A stretch of DNA of 64,000 bases from Eonycteris spelaea. Lineage: Eukaryota; Chordata; Mammalia; Chiroptera; Pteropodidae. Below, piece by piece: positions 44,741 through 56,600 of this stretch; the stretch's first letter is position 1; each line of letters starts with the position of its first letter. Under the pieces are notes generated by a model. It did no database searches. It was not told where the DNA came from and saw only the letters and a program-made list of their open reading frames with translations. Where the stretch lies: contig PUFA01000143.1 in assembly GCA_003508835.1 (NCBI GenBank), forward strand, positions 3,001,501 through 3,065,500, in the 5' to 3' direction. The position numbers and the translations under genes are program-made.

Positions 44741-46969
44741 GTGGGCTGTCTCTGCTTCCTTGTAGATAATGACTTCTCAGTGTTGATGTGAATTTTCTCA
44801 TTGCAATGTACTTGTCACTACAAATGGAGCAAGGAGTCATCCTCTCTTGTGCAGATATGGATTGGTGACATGAGCCAAAGGCACAAGACTTGTCTTTTTC
44901 TAACAAAAGGTAGAAAAAAGACTGGGACCTAAAGCACTAAGCCTGTCCTCTCTGAAAACTAGTAAATAGCAGAACTTAGTGTAAATGGCAAGCTTATCCT
45001 CATGTAATTTGAGTCTTATCTGGAAAACTAGGACTTTGGTATATGCCACAAATTCCTATTAGGAACCAGAGTGCTGACCTTGATTATCTCTACAGTAGTG
45101 ACCTAAATTTCACCTTCAAGAATAGAATGGATCTCTCACCAGAACCGTTAAGGGTTATGCTCACAATGACTCAGCATTTCTGTAGAATACAGCATAAGGG
45201 CACTTAGAGTTACCACCGCTCTAAGGTGGCTTCGTCATTCAGACTCAGCCTCTGAATTTCAACATGTTTAATGTGTGACCACTGCCCTCACTGTATACAA
45301 GGAGGTTGCCTGACCAAAGGTGAAACCTCGGGGCAGTTATAATGACAAGTGTGTGTGAGCCTATGCAGCCATCCTCCACCAAGTCTTATGCACACATGAT
45401 TTTTCGAAAGAAGGGCTGTTATGTGTCTCTGTTACACAGGTAATCTTGTTTTCTCATGCTTGTGAAAACTTTTCCAAGGAATGAAGAAGGGTAACACAAA
45501 GTGAGCGCCACACCTTCAATCCAATATCACATGATTTTCAAGTGTTGACTCTAGGGCGGCCTCTTCCTAGTCACCTGAATCCCACAGGTAAGCCTCATGA
45601 GTATTGCAAGCATCCCTAATACTTGTACGAGATTTATAGGTGAATGCACCTCATTACCTTTGATAGGCTAATACAAGCCTTTGCAAAACATGTTGTGGAA
45701 ACTGCCTCAATAACAGTATCTCACCATTTTTTCATGGTTTGATTTGAGATATTCTGAAGCATTCGTTCTTTTAGAAATGAAGAGATATCCTTCACAATGA
45801 CTCAGTATTTTTCTATAATAAAGCAATTTGGCAGCTATGGTTTCAACATCTATCCATTCACTTCCTCACAGCACACTCAGGCTCAATTATGATCACAGGC
45901 AATGTGTGACTTCTGCCTCCAGTGACATAGGCAGTTTTCCTGACAAACAAACTAAAAGTGGAGGGAAATTAATGATCATTGACTGCGGACATATACTGCT
46001 GACTTCAAATTAGATTTGTAATGTTGACATGACATTCAATTGGAAGTAAGTACGAAGTCTGTCTCAGCCACCTTCTGATCATGCATACTAATGATTTCTC
46101 ACAATTGATGTAAATTTCCTCAGTTATACGTACTCATCACTTCAAAAAAAAATTACATCATCTTCCCTTGTGAGGATGTGGATCAATGACTTGAGCCCAA
46201 GGCACAAGGCTTGTCTTCTATAACAAAAAGATGAAAGGAGATTGGAAACCAAGGCACTAAGCCTGTCCTATTGAATACTAGTAGACAGGATAACTTAAAA
46301 CAAAGAGTAAGTCAGTCCTCAGGTAATTGGAGTCTTATCTTGAAACCTAGGACCTTGTCTCCTGCCTGTATTTCCTATTGGGTTCCAGTGTGCTGTCCAT
46401 GATTGCAGTTACAATCCCTACCTCTAGTTCCAGACAGTAGATTTGAGAAATTACCTAAGAGCATTTCTTAAGACTTACTCCAACATAGACTGAAAGGGTG
46501 GCATAAGCCCAGAATTCCAAGCCTGTTCTCTGTGAATAAATGTTGCCTGAAGTCTTTGTCTCCAAACAAAAACCTTTTTTTATAAAAGAAAAAATAAAAC
46601 AGAGATTGTGGAAATCTTAACCAAGCCTTAACCTCCTTAAAGGACATAGTTAAAGCATAGCAACACAATGTCATGATCATCCACTTGGTAACAATATCCA
46701 GTCTGAAGACATACATCCACAAACATACAGCCTGGTCCCTGCTACCTGAAGCTATTGTGAACACCTCGGTCTACATAATCAAGCTGTCATGTCCTAGTAG
46801 AAGGAGAATGGAGGACTTGGTCTACGGCTCCAAGAGTGTCCTCCCTTTAAAGTATTTATGATAGTAATTGGGCCGAAGACACCAACCTGTGTCATTATAA
46901 CAATACATTCAGTACAAACTGGTTCCATGTACCAATTTTCCTTTTAGACAATTACTGAAAGGTGACTAA

Positions 46970-47318
46970 TGCCGGAGACCAGCTCCAGCCAATTCTAGGC
47001 TAAAGGATACATGGAGTCGGTGAAGGAAAAACAATAGGCAGCGAGCCTTGATGCAAGGCAGTTTTATTTTTTTATCTCCCCAAAATGTAGAGGTACAGGG
47101 TTTTTAAGCCCAAAATCCCTTTCTTCATTCTGTCTAAACACAAAGGTCTATTTTTTTTTTTAATTCATTACCTGTCAACCCACAGGTTGGGTATGAAGTG
47201 AGGTTACAGAAGCAGAAAGCTTGTTTAGATTGTTGCGTTCCTATAAACAAAGGCTTATGTTCCTATAGTGATAGTCAAACAGTAATTTCCAGTAAGAATC
47301 ATTATTTCAGCTGCTACG
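46970..47318 (-). mobile_element. ERV D LTR
   Basis: It is about 349 bp on the minus strand. The start, CGTAGCAGCTG, is probably a mutated TG start. It ends GGTCTCCGGCA. The promoter-like TTAAAAA lies near 47,100 and AATAAA is the complement of 47,063-47,068. U3 shares long segments with ERV C's LTR, such as 'ttactgtttg', 'ctgtgggttgacag' and 'cttaaaaaccctgtacctc'. After 'ctctacattt' the two LTRs become unrelated. Confidence 0.75.
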
Positions 47319-47335
47319 TTCCCCCACTGGCCTTT

Positions 47336-47580
47336 GTGGGCCTAACAGGGGCCTTCCACATAAGCACTGACAAAGTGCCCTGCTCAGAAAGTAAATCTTG
47401 CTTTCTCTTTTGATCAGGTTGTTTGATTAATTGCTTATTACTCATATTTCTTTGTGCCGCATTCTTGGAAAAGTTGCCTTTCCCTCTAACACTCCTCTCC
47501 ATTCCCAAGGACGGAACAGTAATCAAAAGCAATGCATACATTCCCAATATAGACAATACAGAAGAAAGCAACAGGCACAC
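47336..47580 (-). pseudogene. ERV D upstream sequence, possible envelope tail
   Basis: The minus strand is open for 88 codons over 47,314-47,580. It begins with a hydrophobic run of about 25 residues (C-L-L-L-S-S-V-L-S-I-L-G-M-Y-A-L-L-L-I) and continues as a basic, polar tail rich in Lys, Arg and Gln up to the polypurine tract. That is where the membrane anchor and cytoplasmic tail of an envelope gene would lie. I do not recognise the sequence, and chance or a longer LTR are alternatives. Confidence 0.35.
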
Positions 47581-47655
47581 ATTACTCTAACATCGCTTGC
47601 GACTGTGTCAAACAGCCTGAGTTCTGTGGCCTGCAGCAGACCATACGTTAGAGCA
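47581..47655 (-). other. ERV D left-over provirus sequence
   Basis: About 75 bp ('ttgcgactgtgtcaaacagcctgagttctgtggcc') between the open frame and the resumed array. It is not array sequence and has no recognised feature. The exact boundary with the array lies near 47,655-47,662. Confidence 0.4.
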
Positions 47656-50600
47656 GCAAGCCTTTTCCCTGGTAATAGAACACAGTTTGGGCACTAAAAA
47701 CCTAGATCAAAGCCTGGATCAGAGCCTGCTTTGTAAGTTACTCGATTGAAGAGCCCGGAAGGATGACCAAGCACTGCTTTTATTTCCAGGAGGTAGAGTG
47801 GAGACCTTAGCACACAGAATCTATGCTAACTTTACTTAACAAATCTTAGATAGAGGATGTGGCACCCAGTCAAAAGACCTTCTTGGTAGGAAAAAGTGTC
47901 GATAGAAGTCCAGGGCCCAGGACCCAGTCATCTGCTGGAAGTAGGGTGAATTCTGGGGATGCTTGAATACATAACACCATGCTGGTATCATGTACAGGGT
48001 AAGCTGTAGTGCAAAACATTTCACAAACTGAAGCCTGATTCATTGTAAGAGGTAAGGTGAAAACCTACAACCAGAGCAACAAGATTTGTCACCTGGGAGA
48101 TACCAGATTCCTACAGGGTCTTCCTTGATCCCAAGATGAATCCCTCCAGGTAATCCCTTGGCCAACATGTAATTCCCTGGTGATTACTACATGATTTTCA
48201 GGTGACATACAACTTATTGCTTGTCCACTATCTGAAAACATATGTTTTCAGAACACTTCTCATAAACTCTTATTTTCAATATTTCAGCATAGAGTCCTTG
48301 TCCTTCAAGCAATTTTTTCTTGACAGTAATACCCTAAGGTTCACCTTCAAAAATAACATGGATCTCCATCACTCTAAGGTGGCTTCAGTCATTCAGACTC
48401 AGACTCAGACTCTAAATTTAAACGCTATTAATGTGTGACCACTGCTCCCACTGTATACAAGCAGGTTGCATGACCAGAGAGGAAACCTCAGGGAAGTTAA
48501 CTAACGTTAAGTGTGTGTTAGCCTACACTGCAGTCCTCAAGTAACTCTACTCATGCAGACATGACCTTTCGATTGAAGGGCTGTTAGGTGGCTATGTTAC
48601 ACAAGTAATCTTATTTTCTCACTGCTTATGTGAATTTTACCAAGGAATGTAGAAGAGTAACACAAAAGTGAGTGCCACACCATCACCCCAATTTCATGAG
48701 ATTTTGTTTTGTGGCCCTCAGGCCAGTCTCTTCCTGGTCACATAAATCCCATGGGAAAGCCTCATGAGTATTGCGAGATTTCCTAAGTCTTTGTATGAGA
48801 TTTCCAGACGTCTTCCACCTCACTTTCCTCTGCAAGGCTAAAATAAGCCACTTCAGAACACTTTGAAGGAACACGCTTAATGTCAATATCTCAGTTATCC
48901 TTCCTTGGTGTTTAAACTAGTTCCTCTCAGAATTTGTAGTCTGAGGTTTGTTATAGAGAAATTCTGAGTCAGACGTTCTTTCTGACATCCAGTGGTATTC
49001 TCACAATGACTCAGCATTTTTCCTACAATATTGAAAATTGGCGGCTACTGTTTCCACCACTATTCAGTCCCTGCCTCACAGCACACCCTGGCTCAATTAT
49101 CAACGCTGCCAATGCACAACTGTTGCCTCTGAGAACAGAAGAAAGTTTTCCTGACAAACAGAGAAAACTAGAGGCAAATTAAAGATCATTGACTGTCCAC
49201 ATTTACCTTTGACTTCAAATTAATATATAATGTGGACACGACATTCGATTGAGGACAGTTAGGAGGCAGTCTCAGCCACCTTATACTCCACGTAGACTAA
49301 TGGCTTCTCTGTGTTAATGTGAATGTTCTCAGTGATATGCATTTGGCACAACAATGGGAGTACTACATCATCCTTACTTGTGAGAATATGGATTGTTGAC
49401 AAAAGTCGAAGGCACAAGGTCTGTTTTTTTTCCTAACAAAAAGTAAAAGGGAGACTGGGACCCAAAGCACAAAGGCGGTTCTCTCTGAAAACTAGTAGAT
49501 ACGAGAACTTAATCCAAAGGGCAAGACTGTCTTCATGTAAGATGAGTCTTAATTAGAAATGTAGAACCTTGTCTCCAGCTGCTATTTCCAATTAGAAACC
49601 AGGGTGCTGCCCTTCATTTTACAATCTCAATTCATACCTTAATTTTCAGGAAGTATTTCTTAGACATTAGTCCACAATATTTCTTCTGACTTTTCCAGCA
49701 TAGACTGAATGGTGGCATTGCCCAAATTCCAAATCTGTTTTCCATGTACAAATGTTACTTGGAGTCCTGGCTCAAAGAAAAGCCTTCTTTATAAAAGAAA
49801 AAGTAAAACAGAGACTACAAAAATCTGAACTAGTCTGGACCACAGAAAAGGAAGCAGTTAAACTCAGGGCCACTATGTCAAGATCATTGAATTGGTAACA
49901 ATATCCAGTCTGAAGTCCTAGGCCCACAAACATCAAGATTGCCCTCTGCTACTTAAAACTATTGTGGACACCTTGGCCTGTAGAATCAAGTTGTCATCTT
50001 TTTGGAGGAGGAAGAATGGAAGACTGTGTGCATGGTTCCAAGACTGTCCTCTCTTGAAAGTATTTATGATAGAAATTGGGCCAAAGACACTAACCTTTGT
50101 CATCATAACAGTATATTCTGCAAAAACTGGTTCCACATCACCATTTTTTTTTTTGATACAGCTATTGAAAGATGACTGTGCCTTACAGCACCAAACATTT
50201 CTTCTGGTAATAGAACATAGTTTGGCCACTATAAAACATGGATCAAAGCCTCAATTGGAGAGCCTGGAAGTACATCCAAGTATTGCTTTTATTTCCAGAA
50301 TGTAGAGCAAATACTTTTGCACACAGAATCTAGCCTAAATTTACTTAACGGTTCTTTAGATAGAGGTGGTTGCACACAATCACAAGACCTTTTTCTTAGG
50401 AAAAAATGTTGATAGAAGTTCATGGCCCAAGACCCAGTCCTCTGCTGGAACTAGGGTAAATTGTGCAGACATTTGAATACACAGCACAACACTGGTTTCA
50501 TGTACAGGGTATAGTCAAGTGAAAAACATTTCACAAACTAAAAACTGATTCATTGTCAGCAACAAGACTCGTCACCAGGTAGACACCAGATTCCTGCAGG

Positions 50601-53600
50601 GTATTGTTTGATCTCCACGTGAATCCCTCCAGGTACTCACTTGACCTCCATGTAATTCCATGGTGATTACTATGTGGTTTTCAGATGACTTCCAATTTAT
50701 TCCTCTTCCTCTATCCTCAAAAAAGTGTTTCCAAAACACGTCTCATAAACAAGCTTTTCCAATATTTCAGCATTGAGGCTTTGGCATTTAAGTGTTTTCT
50801 TCTTGACAGTAGTAGCCTAAGGTTTACCTTAAAGAATGCATGGATCTCCACCAGAACCATTAAGGGTATTCTCGCAATGATTCAGCATTTCTGATACAAT
50901 ACAACATAGTGGTGCTTAGAGTTTCTACCGCTCTAAGGTAGCTTCATCTTTCAGACTCAGCCTCTAAATTTCAATGTGGTTAATGTGTGACCACTGCTCC
51001 CATTGTATATAAGCAGGTTGCCTGACCAAAGATGAAACTCCGGGCAGTTATCTAACAACAATTGTGTCTTACCCTGTGCCACTATCCTCAATCAAGTTTT
51101 CTCATCCCAAAATAACCCTTCAATTGAAGAGCTGTGAGGTGGCTATGTTACACAGGTAACCTCATTTTCTCAGTACTTTTGTGAATTTTACCAAGGAATG
51201 TAGGAGGGTAACACAAAAATGCTTTTTGAGAATTTCCCTCAGGCCAATCTCTTCCTGGTCATGTGAATCCCGCAGGACAGTCTTGTGAGTATGGTGAGAT
51301 TCTGTAATTCTTGGTACCAGATTCCCAGGCGACGTCCTCCTCATTACCTTTACTAGGATAATGCAAGCCTTTTAAGAACATGTTGAAAAACTGCCTCAAT
51401 GTCACTTTCTCAACTTTCTTTTTTCATCTTGGTCTAGCCAGCTCTTGCAGATATTTAGTCAGTGGTTTGATATAGAAAATTTATTAAGCAGCCATCTTTT
51501 TTTGCAATGAAGAGGTAACCACACAATGAATCAGCCTTTTTCCTACAATAAAGCAATATGGTAGCTATGGTTTCAACCACTATCCATTTACTTCTTCACA
51601 GCACACTGAGGCTCAGAATGAACACAACCAATGTGTGACTTCTCCCACCACTGACATAGGCAGTATTCCTGACAAACAGACAAAAGTAGAGGTGAATTAA
51701 AGATCATTGAATGCCCGCATATACCATTGACCTCACAAAACAATTTGTAATGTGAACATGACATTCAATTGGAGGTCAAAACAAAGTCTGCCTTGCCCAC
51801 TTTTTGTTCCACACATGCTAGTGATTTCTCAGTGTTGATGTGAATTTTCTCAGTGATATGCTCTTGTCACTTCAAAGAAAGCACTACATCATCTTAGCTT
51901 TTGAGGATGTGCATTGGTGACATGGGCCCAAAGCTCAAGGCCTATCTTTTCCTATGAAAAGTCGAAGGAAGAATGGGAACCAAGGCACTAAGCCTATAAT
52001 ATCTGACAATTATTAGATAAGATAACTTAAACCACAAGGTATGTTTGTCCTCATGTAATTTGAGTTTTATCTCGAAACCTAGGAACTTGTCTCTTGCCTG
52101 TATTTCTTATTGAGATCCAGTGTACTATCCTTGGTTACAGCTATAGTCCCTAATTCTATTTCCAGAAAGTAGATTTTGAAATTAGCCCAGAGCAAATCTT
52201 ATGAATTTCTGTGACTTAGACTAAAAAAGATGGTGTAGCTCATAATCTAATCCTGTTCTTTGGGAACAAAAGTTGCCTGAGCCCTTGTCTCAAAGTAAAA
52301 GTTTTCTTAGGGAGAAACAAATAAAACAGAGACTGGAAATCTGAACTAAACTTGGTTTTCTCAAAACAACATAGTTAAAACCCAGGCCCACAACATGAAG
52401 ACCATCCAATTGGTAATAATGTCCAGCCTAGGCCCACAAATATCCAGCCTAGCATTTGTTACCTGAAATCCTTGTGGACACCTTGGCCTATAGAATCAAG
52501 CTATCATCACATAGGCAGAGGAAGAATTGAGAACTTGGTGCACCCCTCCTAGACTCTATCCCCTTGAAAGAGTTTATGATAGATATTGGGCCAGTGGCAC
52601 CAACCCTGTGTCATCATAACAGTACATTCAAAATGGTCCCCCATCACCAATTTCCCTTTTAGACAATTGTTGAAAGGTGAATATACCTCACAGCTCCAAG
52701 CCTTCTTCTAGTAGGACAAGGCAATGTGTGCACTAAGAAACCTAGCCAAAGCCTGGACTGTTCTATAAAAATCTTGACTAGGGAGATTGGAATCACAACC
52801 AAGCATTACTCCTATTTCTAAGAAGTAGAGTAGAGACCGTGGCCCACAGAATCTAGCCCTACTTTACATGAGTTTTTAAGTAGAGGACTTGGCAAACAGT
52901 CACAAGACATTCTTAGTAGTAAAAGAAAAGTCATTGGAAGTCCATGGCCTAGAAGTCAGTCCTCTGATGGAACAGGGGTAAGTTGGGTGGACATTTGAAA
53001 ACACACAAAAAACCCCGCTAACCTCATATATAAGGTAATCTCGATTGCAATATGATTTATGCTATGAAGCTTGGTTCATTATGTGAAGTAAAGTGAAAAC
53101 CTATGGCCATGGCAATAAGACTGGTCCCTTGGTAGATACCAGTTTAGTGCGGGGTATTCCTTGATCCACACGTGAATTCCACCAGGTGTCCATTTGATCT
53201 CCACATGATTCCCTAGTGATTTCTAAGTGATTTTAGGTGATTTCTACCTTATTTCTCTTCCACTATTTTCAAACAAGTGTTTTCAAAATTCATCTCATAA
53301 AGTCTTATTTTCAATATACAGCATCGGTCATTGGCCTTTAAGCAATTTTCTGTCAACCATTGTGGCCAAAATTTCGCCTAAAATATAGTGCAGGAGTCCC
53401 ACATGAAACCATTAAGAGTGATACTTACAATGACTCAACAGTTTTGCTATAATACAGCAAAATGGTACTTACAGTTTACACTGTTCTAAAGTAGCTTCGT
53501 CAAGCAGACTCAGCCTCCAATTATCAATGCAGTTCATGTTTGACAGCAGCTTCCCCTGGGTTCAAGCAGGTTACTGACCACAGATGAAACCTAAGGCCAG

Positions 53601-56600
53601 TTTTCTAACAACAACTAACTGCTAATCTATGCCACTGTCCTGAAGGGAATCTTCTCCTGCAGACATGACCTTTCGATTAAAGGGTGGTTATGTGGTTATG
53701 TTCCACAGACAGTATAATGTTCTCAGTGGTTATCTAAATTTTACCAAGAAATTTTGAAAGGTAACTGAAAAGTGAGTGCCACTTCTTCAACCCAATGTCA
53801 CGTGACTCCCTGTGATGCTCTCAGGCCTGTCTCTTGATGGTCACGTGAATACCACAGGGAAGCCTTGTGAGTATCTTGAGATTCCCTAATTCTTGTTACA
53901 AGATTTTCAGACAACTACCATCTCACTTTCCTCTGCTAGGCTAAAATCAGCCTCTTCTGAACATGTTGATAGTACAGCCTCAATGTCAATGTCTCAGATT
54001 TTTTTTTTCGTTGTTAGGCCAGTCCCTCTCAGAGCTTATAGTCTGAGTTTGGTATAGAGAAATTCAGAGGCAGCCATACTTTCTGCCAACAAGTGGTATC
54101 TTCACAATGACTCAGCATTTTTCCTATAATACAGACAAAAATTGGCGATTATTTTTTCCACCATTATAGTCCCTGCCTCTCAGCACACTCAGGCTCACAT
54201 CGATCAACATCGCACCAATATGAGACTTTGCCTCGAAGAAAGCAAGAGGAATTTTCCTGACAAACAGCCAGTAATACTAGAGGTGAATTAAAAAATCATT
54301 GGACTATCCGCACATACTGTTGACTTCAAATTAGATTTTTTAATATGGAACATAACATTGGATTAGAGGACAGTTAGGAAGGCAGTCCTCAGCTATTTCC
54401 TGCTCCATAGTAGACTAATGTCTTCTTCAATGTTGATTGTGAATTTTCTGAATGATAGGGACTTTTCACTACAAAGGGAGCAGTACATCATCCTCCTATG
54501 TGAGGATATGGATTGGTGACACGTGGCCAAGGCACTGGGCTTATCTTTGCTTAACAAAAAGTATAAGTGAGACTGGGACCAAAAGCACTACGCCTGTCCA
54601 CTCTGAAAACTAGTTGTTAAGAAATCCTAATCCGAAGTGTAAGCCTATCCTCATATAATTTGAGTCTTACCTAGAAAACTAAAACCTTGTCTCTAGCCTC
54701 TATTTCCTAATTGGAACCAGGATGCTGACCTCAGTTTTGCAATTTCAATCCCTTCCACTATTTCCAGGAAGTATATCAGAGAAATTATCCTACAGTATTT
54801 CTTCTGACTTCCTGAGACATAGACTGAAATGGTGTCGAAAGTCCAAGTTTCAAGTGTGTTTTCTGTGAACAAATGTTGCCTGGATCCCTGGCTCAAAGCT
54901 AAAGCCTTCTTTATGAAACCAAATATAAAACAGAGACTATGGAAATCTAAACCAAACCTTGCCCACCTAAAAGGAAGCAGTTAGACTCCTGACCACAATG
55001 ACAAGATTACTGGAATGGTAATAATATCCAGTCTGAAGACCTGGGACCACAAACATGCAGCCTGTCTCCTGCTACGTGAAACTAATGTGGATACTTTGGC
55101 CTACAAAATCAAACTGTCATCTCCTTAAAGGAGAAAGAATGGAATACTCAGTGCACAGTTCCAAGACTGTCCTCCCTTGAAAGTATTTACAATAGAAATT
55201 GGGCCTAAGTCACCAACCTGTGTCATCATAACAGTACATTCGGTGCACTTACTGATTCCACATCACCAATTTTCCTTTGATACAGTTCCTAAAAGGTGAC
55301 CACACCTTACAGCACCAAGCCTTTCCCTTGGTAACAGAACATAGTTTGGGCAGTAGAAAATCTGGATCAAAACCTGAATGTAAGTTAGTCGATTGGAGAG
55401 CCTAGAAGCACAGCCAATTATTGCTTTTATTTCCAGAAAGCAGTTGGAGACCTTAACACACAGAATTTAGCTTAACTCTACGGAATGGATCCTTAGATAG
55501 AGGACGTGACACACGGTCACAAGAACTTCTTGGAAAAAAAAAAATGTTGATGGAAGTCCATGGCCCAAAACCTAGTACACTGCTGGAAAGAGGGGATGTT
55601 GTGCTGACGTTTGAATACACAACACCACGCCGGTCTCATTTGCAGGGTACACTCCAGTGTAAAACAATTCACAAACTGAAGACTGATTGATTGTAAGAGG
55701 TAAGGTAAAAACCTAAAGCAACATCACAAGACCTGTCACCTTGTAGACACCAGATTCCTCCAGAGTTTTCCTTGATCCTTAGGTGAATCCCTCCAGGTAT
55801 TCCCTTGACCTCCCTGTCATTCCCTGGTGTTTACTACGTGATTTGCAGGTGACTTCCGCCTTATTACTCTTCCCCTATCCTCAAACAAGTGTTTTCAAAA
55901 CACATCTCATAAACTCTTATTTTCAATAAGAGTTTCAGCTTTGAGTCATTGGCCTTTAAGCAAATTCTTCTTGAAAGTAGTAGCCTAAGGTTCACCTTAA
56001 AGAGTAGCATAGATCTCTCACCAGAACCATTAAGGGTTATGCTCACAATTACTCAGCATTTCTGCTACAACACAGTATAATGGCGATTAGAGTTTCCACA
56101 GCTCTAAGGTAGTTTCGTCATTCAGACTCAGCTTCTAAATTTCAACGCAGTTAATGTGTGCCTGCTGCTTTCATTGTATACAAGTGGGTTGCGTAACCAG
56201 AGAGGATACCTCAGGGCAGTTCCCTAAGAAAAGTGTGTATTAGCTTATGCTGCTGCCCTCCAGCAAGTCTCTCATGCAGACATGACCTTTCGGTTGAAGA
56301 GATGAGAGATGGATATCTTACACATGTAATATTATTTCCTCATTGCTTATGTGAATTTTACCAAGGAATGTAGATGGATAACACAAAAGTGAGCACCACA
56401 CTATCACCCCAATTTCACGTAATTTTCATGTGTTGCTCTCAGGCCAGTCTCTTCCAGGTCACCTGAATCCTGCGGAAAAGCCTCGTGACTATCGTGAGAT
56501 TTTCTAATTCTTGGTACGAGATTTCTAGGTGACTTCCACCTCATTACCTTTGGAATAATACAAGCCTTTTAAGAACATGTTAAAGAAACTGCCTCAATGC

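Larger units (their letters stand above)
46970..47655 (-). mobile_element. ERV D, LTR with a short 5' flank of provirus
   Basis: Non-array DNA inserted between 'gaaaggtgacta' and 'agcaagccttttccctggtaatagaaca', which are contiguous in other units. On the minus strand it reads provirus 3' sequence, a polypurine tract AAAGGCCAGTGGGGGAA (47,319-47,335), then an LTR to 46,970. It is therefore the 3' end of a provirus whose rest has been lost. No target duplication is clear. The class is uncertain. Confidence 0.7.
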
